The notes: generated from the sequence alone by a model not told the origin. A DNA stretch of 25,880 bases from Chloroflexota bacterium (GCA_021790715.1 JAJYGK010000057.1:1-25880); one strand, 5' to 3'; numbered from the stretch's first letter, positions 15,178 to 24,700 are shown. A program made the numbers and translations.

Positions 15178-15490
15178 GCGATCCCTCCGGGGCCTGGCAC
15201 GATCGGACGCCCCTCATTGTCGCATGCCCGTGCACCGCCGCTCGCCCGGCGTACGCACGTGCCGCCCTCCGGAGCGCGGCTCGGTGGGGGAATCCGGCGC
15301 CACCGCGGCCGCCCGCATCGTCCGTCGCCCTCTCCCGCTCGTCATCGCGGCCCCGCGCGTCGTCCGCCGGCGTCTCCCAACCGCCACCGCGGCCGCCCTC
15401 CCCGCCACCCAGTCGTCACCGATCCGCGACTGATCCGCCTCCGCCGCTCCGCGTAGCGTCGGCGCAGTCCGATCCCCCGGAGCGCGAACG
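15178..15490. other. 313-base divergent intergenic region upstream of gltB
   Basis: Separates the 108-residue gene (minus) from gltB (plus) and should hold both promoters. On the minus strand GACAAT near 15220 is a possible -10 without a clear -35. On the plus side TAGCGT (15454-15459) is a weak -10 candidate. The middle is C-rich, with repeated CGTC/GCCGCC runs, and no start codon with a ribosome binding site opens a believable gene. Confidence 0.5.
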
Positions 15491-18400
15491 GTGTCCCTGC
15501 CATCCCTGTACGACCCCTCGTTCGAGCACGACGCCTGCGGCTTCGGGTTCGTCTGCGACATCCGCGGCCGGGCCTCGCAGTCGATCGTCGCGGACGCGCT
15601 GCAGGTGCTGGTGAACCTCGAGCATCGCGGCGCGAGCGGGGCGGAGAAGAACACGGGCGACGGGGCGGGCCTGACCGTTCAGCTGCCGCGGCGGTTCCTG
15701 GCGCGGGCCGTCGCCGCCTCCGGCGGGCACCTGCCCGAGGCCGGCGACTGGGCGGCCGGCATGCTGTTCCTCCCCCGCGACGACGCGAGCCGAGCCGGCT
15801 GCGAGGCGATCGTGGAGCGCACGCTGGAGGCCGAGGGGCTCGACCTCCTGGCCTGGCGCGACGTACCGGTCTCCGCGGACGCGGGCCTGGGGGAGGCGGC
15901 GCGGGCGAGCCAGCCCGTCATCCGCCAGCTGTTCGTGGGCCGCCCCGACGGCGTCGGGCCCGGGATGCCGTTCGAGCGCCGGCTGTACGTCGCCCGCCGG
16001 CTCGTGGAGAAGGCCGTCTCCCGGTCCGCGCTGCCGGGCCGCGCGGAGTTCTACGTCTCGTCGCTGGGCACCCGCACGATCGTCTACAAGGGGATGCTCA
16101 ACGCGTCGCAGCTGGGCCGCTTCTATCCCGACCTCGCCGAGCCCGACTTCGCGAGCGCGATCGCGATGGTCCACTCGCGCTTCTCCACGAACACGTTCCC
16201 GTCGTGGAGCCGCGCCCACCCGTACCGCTACATCTCGCACAACGGGGAGATCAACACGCTGCGCGGCAACGTGAACTGGATCCATGCCCGCGAGTCGTCG
16301 TTCCGCTCGTCGCTCTTCGGGGACGACCTGCGCCGGGCCCTGCCGGTGATCGACGGCGAGGGGTCCGACTCGGCGATGCTCGACAACGTGCTCGAGCTGC
16401 TGCACCTCTCCGGGCGCTCGCTCCCCCACGCCCTGATGATGCTGGTCCCCGAGCCGTGGAGCCGCCACGAGTCGATGGCGGACGACCGGCGCGCGTTCTA
16501 CGAGTACCACGCCTGCCTGATGGAGCCGTGGGACGGCCCCGCGTCGATCGCGTTCACGGACGGGGTCCTGGTCGGCGCGACGCTCGACCGGAACGGCCTG
16601 CGCCCGGCCCGCTACTGGGTGACGGCGGACGACCGGGTGGTCATGGCGTCCGAATCGGGCGTGCTGGACGTCCCGCCCGGGCGGGTCGTGGAGAAGGGGC
16701 GCCTGGCGCCCGGACGCATGTTCCTCGTCGACACGGCGCGCGGCCGCATCGTGCCCGACGACGAGCTCAAGGCGGCGGTCGCGGCGGAGCGCCCCTACGC
16801 GGCGTGGTGCCGCGACGGCCTCGTCCGGCTGGCCGACCTGCCGGTGCCGCCGCGCGTCTTCGGCCCGGACCACGAGACGGTCCTGCGTCGCCAGGAGGCC
16901 TTCGGCTACACGGCCGAGGACGTCCGGATGCTGATCGACCCGATGGCCGCGGACGGGTCGGAGCCGGTCGGCTCGATGGGCAGCGACACCCCGCTCGCGG
17001 TGCTCTCCGATCGCCCGCAGCCCCTGTACGCGTACTTCAGGCAGCTCTTCGCGCAGGTGACGAACCCCCCCGTCGACGCGATCCGCGAGGAGATCGTCAT
17101 GGCGGTCGAGACGTCGATCGGCCCGGAGGACAACCTGCTCGAGCCGGGACCGGGGGCGACCCACCAGCTGTCGCTGCCGACGCCCGTCCTCCGCAACGAC
17201 GAGCTCGAGCGGATCCGGCACCTCGACGGCGGTGCGGCGTCGCACGGGTTCCGTGCGATCACCCTGCCGATGCTCTTCCCCGTCGCCGACGGCGGCGCCG
17301 GCCTGCGGCATGCCCTCGAAGCGCTGCGCAGCCGCGCGTCGGAGGCGGTCGCGGAGGGCCACGACCTCGTCGTGCTCTCGGACCGCGGCCACGGCGAGCG
17401 CGAGGCGCCCATCCCGGCGCTGCTCGCCACGGCGGCCGTCCACCACCACCTGCTGCGCACCGGGGCACGGACGCGCGTCGGGCTCGTGGTCGAGTCGGGC
17501 GAGCCGCGCGAGGTGCACCACTTCGCCCTGCTGATCGGCTACGGCGCGAGCGCGGTCAACCCGTACCTCGCCTTCGAGACGATCCACGACCAGGTCCGGC
17601 AGGGGTTGCTCGATGGCCCTGCCGATGCCGCCGAGCGCCGCTTCGTGCAGGCGGTGAACAAGGGCATCGTGAAGGTCATCTCGAAGATGGGGATCTCGTC
17701 GATCCAGAGCTACCACGGCGCCCAGGTCTTCGAGGCGGTCGGGCTGGACCGGGACTTCGTCGACGAGTATTTCACGTGGACCCCGACGCGGATCGGCGGG
17801 ATCGGGATCGAGGTCGTCGCGCGCGAGGCCCGCATGCGTCACGAGCGCGCGTGGCCGTCGCGGCCGATCGTGCACCGGCAGCTGGGCGTGGGCGGCCAGT
17901 ACCAGTGGCGCGCGGACGGCGAGTCGCACCTCTTCAACCCGCTGACGATCCACTGGCTGCAGCAGGCCTGCCGGACCGGCGACGCGGCCGCCTTCCGCGA
18001 GTACTCGCGGCTCGTCGACGACCAGTCACGGGACCTGTGCACGCTGCGCGGGCTCATGGAGCTCCGTCCGGCGGCTCGTCCGGTGCCGATCGAGGAGGTC
18101 GAGCCGGTCGAATCGATCGTGCGGCGGTTCAAGACGGGTGCCATGAGCTACGGCTCCATCTCGCAGGAGGCGCACGAGGCGCTGGCGATCGCGATGAACC
18201 GTCTCGGCGGGAAGTCCAACACCGGCGAGGGTGGCGAGGATCCCGCGCGGTACGCCCCGCTCCCCAACGGCGACTCGCGCAGCAGTGCGATCAAGCAGGT
18301 GGCCTCGGGCCGCTTCGGGGTCACCAGCGAGTACCTCGTCAGCGCGCGCGAGATCCAGATCAAGATGGCCCAGGGTGCGAAGCCGGGGGAGGGCGGCCAG

Positions 18401-20092
18401 CTGCCCGGGCACAAGGTCTACCCGTGGATCGCGCGCGTGCGTCACTCGACGCCCGGCGTGGGGCTCATCAGCCCGCCGCCGCACCACGACATCTACTCGA
18501 TCGAGGACCTGGCCGAGCTCGTTCACGACCTGAAGAACGCGAACCCGCGGGCGCGCATCTCGGTGAAGCTCGTGGCCGAGGTCGGCGTGGGCACGATCGC
18601 CGCCGGGGTGGCCAAGGCGCACGCGGACGTGGTCCTGATCAGCGGCCACGACGGCGGCACGGGGGCGTCGCCGCTCACCTCGATCAAGCACGCCGGGATC
18701 CCGTGGGAGCTCGGGCTGGCCGAGGCGCACCAGGTGCTGCTGCTCAACGACCTCCGCTCGCGCATCGCGGTCGAGGTGGACGGGCAGCTGAAGACGGGCC
18801 GCGACGTGGTCGTGGGCGCCCTGCTCGGGGCGGAGGAGTTCGGGTTCGCGACCGCGCCGCTGGTCGCGCTGGGCTGCGTGATGATGCGGGCCTGCCACCT
18901 GAACACGTGCCCGGTCGGGATCGCCACGCAGGATCCCGAGCTGCGGAAGCGCTTCGCCGGAGACCCCGAGCACGTCGTGCGTTTCATGCGCTTCGTCGCG
19001 CAGGAGGTGCGCGAGCAGATGGCGGCGCTCGGGTTCCGCGCGTTCGACGAGATGGTCGGGCGCGCCGACCGGCTCGCGATGCGCCCCGCGATCGACCACT
19101 GGAAGGCGCGCAACCTGGACTTCGCGCGGATCCTGCACGTGCCCGCCGTGCCGCGCGGCCGCGGCCGGACGTGCACGGTACCGCAGGACCACGGCCTGTC
19201 CGCTGCGCTCGACGCGACGACGCTCATCCCGCGCTGCCGGCCGGCGCTCGAGCGCGGGGCCCGCGTGCGTGCCACGTTCCCGGTCCGCAACACGAACCGC
19301 GCGATCGGCACCATGCTGGGGAGCGAGGTCACGCGGCGCCACGGGGCGCGCGGGCTGCCCGACGACACGATCCGGCTCCGCTTCCGCGGCTCGGCCGGGC
19401 AGAGTTTCGGCGCGTTCGTCCCTCGCGGGATCACCCTCGTCCTCGAGGGGGACGCGAACGACTACCTGGGCAAGGGGCTCTCCGGCGGGCGGATCGTGGT
19501 CGTGCCGCCTCGCGAGGCGACCTTCGTCGCCGAGGCGAACGTGATCGCCGGCAACGTGGCGCTCTACGGGGCCACGTCCGGCGAGGCGTTCGTCCGGGGG
19601 ATCGCCGGCGAGCGCTTCTGCGTGCGGAACTCCGGGGCGGACGCGGTCGTGGAGGGGATCGGCGATCACGGCTGCGAGTACATGACGGGCGGGCGCGTGG
19701 TCGTCCTCGGGCCGACCGGGCGGAACTTCGCGGCCGGCATGTCGGGAGGGATCGCCTACGTGCTCGACGAGGACGGGACATTCGCGCGGGCGTGCCGCGA
19801 GGACGGGGTGTCGCTCGCACCGCTGGCGGACCTGGGCGATCGCGACGAGATCGCCGGCGTGCGCGCGCTGATCGGGCGCCACCTCGCCTGGACGTCCAGC
19901 GCGCCGGCGCGTCGCGTGCTGGACGACTGGGACCGTGCGCTGGTGCGGCTCGTCCGCGTGATCCCCGACGAGTACGCGCACGCGCTCGATGCGCAGCGAC
20001 GCATGCAGGCCCTGGGGCTGTCGCCGGAGGAGGCCGAGCTGGCCGCCTTCCGGGAACGGACGCTGCCCCTCGCGCAGGCGGGGGCGGCGTGA
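15491..20092 (+). CDS. gltB: Glutamate synthase large subunit
   Basis: Makes two glutamates from glutamine and 2-oxoglutarate. The 1533-residue length matches the bacterial alpha subunit. The class II amidotransferase domain begins after a short propeptide: Cys16 in HDACGFGF is the expected N-terminal nucleophile after cleavage, and GEINTLRGN follows. A central domain leads to the FMN synthase barrel (about 840-1220) with GGKSNTGEGGEDP and KPGEGGQLPGHKV. The [3Fe-4S] cluster ligands are Cys1129, Cys1135 and Cys1140 (CVMMRACHLNTCPVG). The C-terminal beta-helix carries the repeated Gly pattern (GDANDYLGKGLSGGRIVV). GTG start with GGAG eight bases upstream. Its stop overlaps the gltD ATG by one base (TGATG), so the subunits are coupled. 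Confidence 0.98.
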   Translation: MSLPSLYDPSFEHDACGFGFVCDIRGRASQSIVADALQVLVNLEHRGASGAEKNTGDGAGLTVQLPRRFLARAVAASGGHLPEAGDWAAGMLFLPRDDASRAGCEAIVERTLEAEGLDLLAWRDVPVSADAGLGEAARASQPVIRQLFVGRPDGVGPGMPFERRLYVARRLVEKAVSRSALPGRAEFYVSSLGTRTIVYKGMLNASQLGRFYPDLAEPDFASAIAMVHSRFSTNTFPSWSRAHPYRYISHNGEINTLRGNVNWIHARESSFRSSLFGDDLRRALPVIDGEGSDSAMLDNVLELLHLSGRSLPHALMMLVPEPWSRHESMADDRRAFYEYHACLMEPWDGPASIAFTDGVLVGATLDRNGLRPARYWVTADDRVVMASESGVLDVPPGRVVEKGRLAPGRMFLVDTARGRIVPDDELKAAVAAERPYAAWCRDGLVRLADLPVPPRVFGPDHETVLRRQEAFGYTAEDVRMLIDPMAADGSEPVGSMGSDTPLAVLSDRPQPLYAYFRQLFAQVTNPPVDAIREEIVMAVETSIGPEDNLLEPGPGATHQLSLPTPVLRNDELERIRHLDGGAASHGFRAITLPMLFPVADGGAGLRHALEALRSRASEAVAEGHDLVVLSDRGHGEREAPIPALLATAAVHHHLLRTGARTRVGLVVESGEPREVHHFALLIGYGASAVNPYLAFETIHDQVRQGLLDGPADAAERRFVQAVNKGIVKVISKMGISSIQSYHGAQVFEAVGLDRDFVDEYFTWTPTRIGGIGIEVVAREARMRHERAWPSRPIVHRQLGVGGQYQWRADGESHLFNPLTIHWLQQACRTGDAAAFREYSRLVDDQSRDLCTLRGLMELRPAARPVPIEEVEPVESIVRRFKTGAMSYGSISQEAHEALAIAMNRLGGKSNTGEGGEDPARYAPLPNGDSRSSAIKQVASGRFGVTSEYLVSAREIQIKMAQGAKPGEGGQLPGHKVYPWIARVRHSTPGVGLISPPPHHDIYSIEDLAELVHDLKNANPRARISVKLVAEVGVGTIAAGVAKAHADVVLISGHDGGTGASPLTSIKHAGIPWELGLAEAHQVLLLNDLRSRIAVEVDGQLKTGRDVVVGALLGAEEFGFATAPLVALGCVMMRACHLNTCPVGIATQDPELRKRFAGDPEHVVRFMRFVAQEVREQMAALGFRAFDEMVGRADRLAMRPAIDHWKARNLDFARILHVPAVPRGRGRTCTVPQDHGLSAALDATTLIPRCRPALERGARVRATFPVRNTNRAIGTMLGSEVTRRHGARGLPDDTIRLRFRGSAGQSFGAFVPRGITLVLEGDANDYLGKGLSGGRIVVVPPREATFVAEANVIAGNVALYGATSGEAFVRGIAGERFCVRNSGADAVVEGIGDHGCEYMTGGRVVVLGPTGRNFAAGMSGGIAYVLDEDGTFARACREDGVSLAPLADLGDRDEIAGVRALIGRHLAWTSSAPARRVLDDWDRALVRLVRVIPDEYAHALDAQRRMQALGLSPEEAELAAFRERTLPLAQAGAA

Positions 20093-21561
20093 TGGGCAGC
20101 CCGACCGGCTTCCTGGAGTACGACCGGGTGGGGCCCCACGCCCGGCCCCCGCTCGAGCGGATCCGCGACTGGAGCGACGCCCACCCGCCGCACGACGAGG
20201 CAACCCTGCGCGAGCAGGCCGCGCGCTGCATGGACTGCGGCGTGCCGTTCTGCCACGCCGGCGTCGCGATCGGCGGCGCCGCGACGGGGTGCCCGGTCAA
20301 CAACCTGGTGCCCGAGTGGAACGAGCTCGTCCGCCTGGGGAAGTGGCGCGAGGCGAGCATCCGGCTGCACCGCACGAACGAGTTCCCGGAGTTCACCGGC
20401 CGGGTCTGCCCGGCGCCCTGCGAGGGCTCCTGCACGGCCGGCATCGACGGGGAGCCCGTGACGATCAAGCAGATCGAGCTCGAGATCGTGGAGCGCGCAT
20501 GGGCGAACGGGTGGATCACGCCGCAGCCGCCGTCGTCGCGAAGCGGGATGCGGGTGGCGATCGTGGGGAGCGGGCCGGCGGGGCTCGCCGCCGCCGCGCG
20601 GCTCAATCGCGCCGGCCACGCGGTGACGGTGCTCGAGCGCGCCGACAGGATCGGCGGGCTGCTGACCTACGGCATCCCGAACATGAAGCTCGACAAGCGG
20701 GTCGTCGGGCGGCGCGTGGACCTGCTCGCGGCGGAGGGAGTTCGCTTCGAGACCGGAGTCCACGTGGAGGCGTCGCGGGCGGCGCGCGACCTGCTCGAGG
20801 GCTGTGACGCCGTCGTCCTCGCCACCGGCTCGACGGTGCCCCGGGACCTGCGCGTGGAGGGCCGCGAACTCGCCGGGATCCACCCCGCGATGGACTTCCT
20901 CGGCTCGAACACGCGCAGCCTCCTGGACTCCGGCCACCACGACGGCGCGTTCATCTCGGCGCGGGGCCGCGACGTCGTGATCGTGGGCGGCGGCGACACC
21001 GGCACCGACTGCGTGGCGACCGCCGTCCGCCACGGCGCGCGCAGCGTGGCGCAGCTCGAGATCCTGGACCGCCCCCCGGACGAGCGCGCGGCCGACAACC
21101 CGTGGCCACAGTGGCCCCGCGTGCACCGCGTCGACTACGGCCAGGAGGAGGCCGCGGCGGTGTGGGGCGCGGACCCGCGCCGGTACGCGGTCTCCACGCG
21201 CCGCTTCCTCTCCGGACCGGACGGCCGCGTGGCCGGCATCGAGGTCGTGGACGTCGAGTGGGCGCGCGGCGCGGACGGGCGACCCGTGCCGGTGGAACGG
21301 TCCGGCACGGAGCGCATCGTTCCCGCGGACCTGGTGCTGCTCGCGCTCGGGTTCGCCGGGCCCGAGCGCTCGCTGCCGGAGGCGCTGGGGTGCCGGCTCG
21401 ACGCGCGCGGCACGATCGCACGCGACGCCGCGGGCATGACCAGCGTGCCCGGGGTCTTCGCCGCCGGCGACTGCGCGCGCGGGCAGTCGCTGGTGGTCTG
21501 GGCCATCCGCGAGGGACGCGAGGTGGCGGGGGCCGTGGACCGGTACCTGGCTGGGACGTAG
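20092..21561 (+). CDS. gltD: Glutamate synthase small subunit, NADPH-dependent
   Basis: Supplies electrons from NAD(P)H to GltB. The 489-residue length is usual. The N-terminal iron-sulfur domain has CMDCGVPFC (Cys46, Cys49, Cys54) plus Cys67 in GCPVNNL, and a second set in RVCPAPCEGSC (Cys106, Cys110, Cys114). The FAD fold starts at VAIVGSGPAGLAA (155-167) with the family block IGGLLTYGIPNMKL. The nucleotide fold is VVIVGGGDTGTDC near residue 300, and GVFAAGDCARGQSLVVWAI closes the FAD site. ATG at 20092 overlaps the gltB stop; a GTG one codon earlier is possible. It converges on pyrC with only 33 bases between stops and no hairpin terminator visible there. Confidence 0.98.
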   Translation: MGSPTGFLEYDRVGPHARPPLERIRDWSDAHPPHDEATLREQAARCMDCGVPFCHAGVAIGGAATGCPVNNLVPEWNELVRLGKWREASIRLHRTNEFPEFTGRVCPAPCEGSCTAGIDGEPVTIKQIELEIVERAWANGWITPQPPSSRSGMRVAIVGSGPAGLAAAARLNRAGHAVTVLERADRIGGLLTYGIPNMKLDKRVVGRRVDLLAAEGVRFETGVHVEASRAARDLLEGCDAVVLATGSTVPRDLRVEGRELAGIHPAMDFLGSNTRSLLDSGHHDGAFISARGRDVVIVGGGDTGTDCVATAVRHGARSVAQLEILDRPPDERAADNPWPQWPRVHRVDYGQEEAAAVWGADPRRYAVSTRRFLSGPDGRVAGIEVVDVEWARGADGRPVPVERSGTERIVPADLVLLALGFAGPERSLPEALGCRLDARGTIARDAAGMTSVPGVFAAGDCARGQSLVVWAIREGREVAGAVDRYLAGT

Positions 21562-21594
21562 GCGCGCCCCGCATCTGCCGCCTCCCGCCCGCCG

Positions 21595-23073
21595 TCACGC
21601 GATCGGCTCGGGCACCTCCAGGTCGGCGTACGCGAAGCGCCCGTCGACGATCGTGGCGAGCACCCTGCCTCGGAGCCGCCGCCCGAGCAGCGGCGTGTTG
21701 TGCCCCTTCGAGCGGAGCGTCTCCGGGGCGATCTCCCAGGTGTCGGCGGTGTCGATCAGCACGAGCGTCGCCGGCACGCCCTCGACCAGGCCGGGGACGA
21801 GCGCCTCCCTGCTGCGCCGCCGCCCGGACGGGGCCGAGGCGGACCGCCCGAGGACACGCGCGGGGCCGGTGGTGAGGACGTCCACCGCACGGGCGAGCGG
21901 CAGGAGACCCGCGTCGACGCCGGCCTGGACCAGGCTCCACGCCGTCTCGATCCCGCTGATCCCCGGCAGCGCGTCGCCGAACTCGACCAGCTTGTCGACC
22001 TGCGTGTGCGGGGCGTGATCGGTCGCGATCGCATCGACCGTCCCGTCCGCCAGCCCGGCCCACAGCGCGAGCGCATCTGCCGGCGTCCGCAGGGGCGGGT
22101 TGACGCGCGTCGACTGGTCGAACGGGAGGGCGTCGGCGGTCCCGCCCGACCACGGCGTTCCGGCAGCCTCCCACGCGAACCGCCGGTCGCCGGCCACCCA
22201 GCCGTCGTGGAAGGCCAGGTGGTGCGGCGTCACGTCGCAGGTCACCGGCAGCCCCGCCGCCTTCGCGCGGCGGACGAGCTCGACGGAGCCGGCGGTCGAC
22301 AGGTGGGTGAGGTGCAGGTGGGGCGTCGCCGTCCCCGGGTACGAGGCGACGACCTCCGCCAGGATCGCGATGTCGCGCGCGACCGCGCCCTCCTCGCCGG
22401 CCGCCGGCCAGCCCCGGAGGCCGAGGATCGTCGCGACGAGCCCCTCGTTCGCCTCCGCGCCCTTGACCAGGGAGGGCTCCTCCGCGTGCTCGACGAGCAT
22501 GCGGCCGAGCGATCCCGCGTACGCGAGCGCGTTGCGGAACAGCGACGCGTCGGCCACCGGGGACCCGTCGTCGCTGAACCCCACCGCGCCGGCGTCGGCC
22601 ATCTCGCCCATGTGGGAGAGCGTCTCGCCCCTGCGGCCTGCCGTGATCGTCCCGTACGGCAGCAGCCGCACGGGACTCCCGCTGCGCCGCGCGGTCGCCA
22701 GCTCGTCCTCGACGAGGCCGGCGGTGTCGATCGCGGGGGTCGTGTTCGCCATCGCGCAGACGGTGCCGTAGCCCCCGTGCGCTGCGGCGGCCAGCCCCGA
22801 GGCGATCGTCTCGGCGTCCTCCCGGCCGGGCTGGCGCAGGTGGACGTGGATGTCGACGAACGCCGGGGCCACCAGGATCGAGGGACGCTCGGCCGTGCCG
22901 GCGTCCGATCCCTCGCTGCCGGAGGCGTCGCCGGCCCATTCGACGGAGACGAGGACGCCGTCCTGGACGCGGACACTGCCCCGGCCCTCGCGGCCGGAGA
23001 CCGGGTCGACGAGCCAGGCGTCGTCCAGTTCGAGCACCTCGGCCCGCTGGCCGACGAACGGGGTCTCAGGCAC
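21595..23073 (-). CDS. pyrC: Dihydroorotase, class I
   Basis: Cyclises carbamoyl aspartate to dihydroorotate. The amidohydrolase metal site is intact: DIHVHLRQPG (74-83) gives His76 and His78 plus the substrate Arg, with VGFSDDG, EHAEE and LHLTHLS contributing further ligands, and ATDHAPH the catalytic Asp. NTTPAID is the usual substrate-Asn region. At 492 residues it is some 60 longer than the usual class I enzyme. The excess lies in a Gly/Ser/Glu stretch at about 48-64, an insertion around GDRRFAWEAAGTPWSGGTAD, and an Arg/Ser-rich stretch late in the protein. The GTG start at 23073 has GAGGAGGG eight bases upstream and overlaps the pyrB stop by eight bases. It is the last gene of pyrR-pyrB-pyrC. 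Confidence 0.96.
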   Translation of the reverse strand: MPETPFVGQRAEVLELDDAWLVDPVSGREGRGSVRVQDGVLVSVEWAGDASGSEGSDAGTAERPSILVAPAFVDIHVHLRQPGREDAETIASGLAAAAHGGYGTVCAMANTTPAIDTAGLVEDELATARRSGSPVRLLPYGTITAGRRGETLSHMGEMADAGAVGFSDDGSPVADASLFRNALAYAGSLGRMLVEHAEEPSLVKGAEANEGLVATILGLRGWPAAGEEGAVARDIAILAEVVASYPGTATPHLHLTHLSTAGSVELVRRAKAAGLPVTCDVTPHHLAFHDGWVAGDRRFAWEAAGTPWSGGTADALPFDQSTRVNPPLRTPADALALWAGLADGTVDAIATDHAPHTQVDKLVEFGDALPGISGIETAWSLVQAGVDAGLLPLARAVDVLTTGPARVLGRSASAPSGRRRSREALVPGLVEGVPATLVLIDTADTWEIAPETLRSKGHNTPLLGRRLRGRVLATIVDGRFAYADLEVPEPIA

Positions 23074-24139
23074 GGTTCCGGCCCTCCTCGATGGGTCCGC
23101 TGCCGGCGAGCAGGTAGAGCAGGGCCATGCGGATCGCCACGCCGTTGGCGACCTGGTCCGTCACCACGGATCGCTCGAAATCGGCGATCTCGGGGCCGAT
23201 CTCCACGCCCTCGTTCATCGGCCCGGGATGCATGACGAGCGCGTCCGCCCGGGCCCAGCGCAGCGTCTCGGCGGTCAGGCCGTAGCGCATCGAGTACTCG
23301 CGCAGGGAGGGGAGGAGACCACCCGCCATGCGCTCCTGCTGGAGCCGCAGCGCCATCACCGCGTGCGCGCCCCGGAGGGCCGCCCGCAGGTCGGTGGTCA
23401 CGGTCAGGCGGCGTCCGGCCGGCATCGACGCCGCCCAGCGGTCGAAGCCGCGCAGGAGCGTCGAGGGACCGCACACCCACACGTCGGCGCCCATCGTCGT
23501 CAGCGTCCAGACGTTCGAGCGGGCCACGCGCGAGTGGAGGATGTCGCCGAGGATGACGATCTTGCGACCGGCGACGCGCCCGCCCGGCAGGCGGTCGCGC
23601 AGCGTGTAGAGGTCGAGGAGCGCCTGCGTGGGGTGGGCATGCCAGCCGTCCCCGCCGTTGAGGACGTGGCCGGAGAAGACCTGTGCCGCCAGGTACGGGG
23701 CACCCGACCGGCCGTGCCGCATGACGATCATGTCGGCGCCGAGCGCCTCGATCGTCCGGATGGTGTCGACGAGCGACTCGCCCTTGACCACGCTGCTGCT
23801 GCTCGCGGCGATGTTGACGACGTCTGCCGAGAGGTTCTTGGCCGCGACCTCGAACGAGACGCGCGTCCGCGTCGAGGCCTCGTAGAAGAGGATCGTCACC
23901 TGGGTGCCGCGCAGCGTCGGCACCTTCGGGATGGGCCGGCCGAGGATCTCCTTCATCTCGTCGGCCGTCTGCATGGCCAGGTCGATGTCGGCCGCCGACA
24001 GGACGTCGACGTCCAGCAGGTGCCGGTGGGTCCAGCCGTGCTCAGCCTGTGCGGCTCCGGCCTCGACGTGCTCGTGCTCCGCCGGGGCACGATCCGCGGC
24101 CGGGGCACGATCCGCGGACGTTCGGGGCATCGCGCTCAT
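23066..24139 (-). CDS. pyrB: Aspartate carbamoyltransferase catalytic subunit
   Basis: Joins carbamoyl phosphate and aspartate, the first committed step of the pathway. The carbamoyl-phosphate motif is FYEASTRTRVSFE (85-97; Ser89, Thr90, Arg91, Thr92, Arg93). VVKGES gives the loop Lys, HPTQALLDLYTL the second domain start, and MHPGPMNEGVEI the aspartate-side loop. At 357 residues it is longer than the roughly 310 usual; residues 1-37 are an Ala/His/Glu-rich extension with an ADRAPA repeat. ATG at 24139 overlaps the pyrR stop by four bases; a second in-frame ATG lies three codons later. No pyrI regulatory subunit is present, so control is probably through PyrR alone. Confidence 0.97.
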   Translation of the reverse strand: MSAMPRTSADRAPAADRAPAEHEHVEAGAAQAEHGWTHRHLLDVDVLSAADIDLAMQTADEMKEILGRPIPKVPTLRGTQVTILFYEASTRTRVSFEVAAKNLSADVVNIAASSSSVVKGESLVDTIRTIEALGADMIVMRHGRSGAPYLAAQVFSGHVLNGGDGWHAHPTQALLDLYTLRDRLPGGRVAGRKIVILGDILHSRVARSNVWTLTTMGADVWVCGPSTLLRGFDRWAASMPAGRRLTVTTDLRAALRGAHAVMALRLQQERMAGGLLPSLREYSMRYGLTAETLRWARADALVMHPGPMNEGVEIGPEIADFERSVVTDQVANGVAIRMALLYLLAGSGPIEEGRNRA

Positions 24140-24696
24140 GCCCGCACCTCCGCGACCGCCAGGCGGTCGATCACGACCTCGTCGGCGCCGTCGAACTCGG
24201 TGACGTGCACCCGGATGACCTCGTCGCGCGACGTCGGCACGTTCTTGCCCACGTGGTCGGCGCGGATCGGGAGCTCGCGGTGGCCGCGGTCGACCAGCAC
24301 GGCCAGCCGGATCGCGCTCGGCCGGCCGAAGTCCATCAGGGCGTCCATCGCGGCGCGCGCGGTACGGCCGGTGTAGAGGACGTCGTCGACGATCACGATC
24401 GTCAGCCCGTTGACGTCGAAGGGAAGGTCCGTGCCCTTGACGATCGGCTGATGCGCGACCATCGAGAGGTCGTCGCGGTAGAAGGTGATGTCGAGGGCAC
24501 CGATCGGCGGGCGAACGCCCTCGTGCTCCTCGATCGCGTCGACGACGCGCCGCGCGAGCGGCACCCCCCGGCGCTGGACGCCCACGATCGCGAGGCGGTC
24601 GGTGCCGCCGTGTTTCTCGACGATCTCGTGGGAGATTCGGACCACGGCGCGACGGACGTCGTCCGCGGTCATGATCTGGCGTGCCGTCATCGTCAT
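24136..24696 (-). CDS. pyrR: PyrR, UMP-sensing regulator and uracil phosphoribosyltransferase
   Basis: An RNA-binding repressor of pyr genes that binds UMP/UTP and PRPP; many members also have uracil phosphoribosyltransferase activity. The 186-residue length is typical. The type I PRT motif is TIVIVDDVLYTGRT (99-112). VGVQRRGVPLARR (39-50) and LDITFYRDDLS (68-78) are family blocks that include the basic RNA-binding surface, and LVDRGHRELPIRADHVGKN is the characteristic late block. ATG at 24696 was chosen because AAGGAG lies four bases upstream; the ATG two codons later (24690) has wider spacing and is equally possible. A GTG further upstream falls inside the PyrR-binding hairpin loop and is rejected. 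First gene of the overlapping pyrR-pyrB-pyrC operon. Confidence 0.96.
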   Translation of the reverse strand: MTMTARQIMTADDVRRAVVRISHEIVEKHGGTDRLAIVGVQRRGVPLARRVVDAIEEHEGVRPPIGALDITFYRDDLSMVAHQPIVKGTDLPFDVNGLTIVIVDDVLYTGRTARAAMDALMDFGRPSAIRLAVLVDRGHRELPIRADHVGKNVPTSRDEVIRVHVTEFDGADEVVIDRLAVAEVRA

Positions 24697-24700
24697 CTCG

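Noticed and set aside
15178..15300. Second PyrR-type hairpin before the pyrKDE block
   Set aside because: No CNGNGA loop closed by a stem was found in the leader of the 108-residue gene.
15416..17953. 845-codon minus-strand open frame opposite gltB
   Set aside because: Lies antisense to intact glutamate synthase motifs and has the Val/Asp/Arg/Gln-rich composition of an antisense frame.
16204..20091. Upstream part of the frame that becomes gltD, making an apparent 1785-residue protein
   Set aside because: Only the part from 20092 matches GltD; the upstream part is an Arg-rich out-of-frame reading of gltB.
18026..20203. 725-codon minus-strand open frame opposite the gltB C-terminus
   Set aside because: Antisense to the iron-sulfur and beta-helix parts of GltB, with no motif of its own.
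21562..21594. Terminator between convergent gltD and pyrC
   Set aside because: The 33-base gap has no inverted repeat or T-run; termination must be by other means or within coding sequence.
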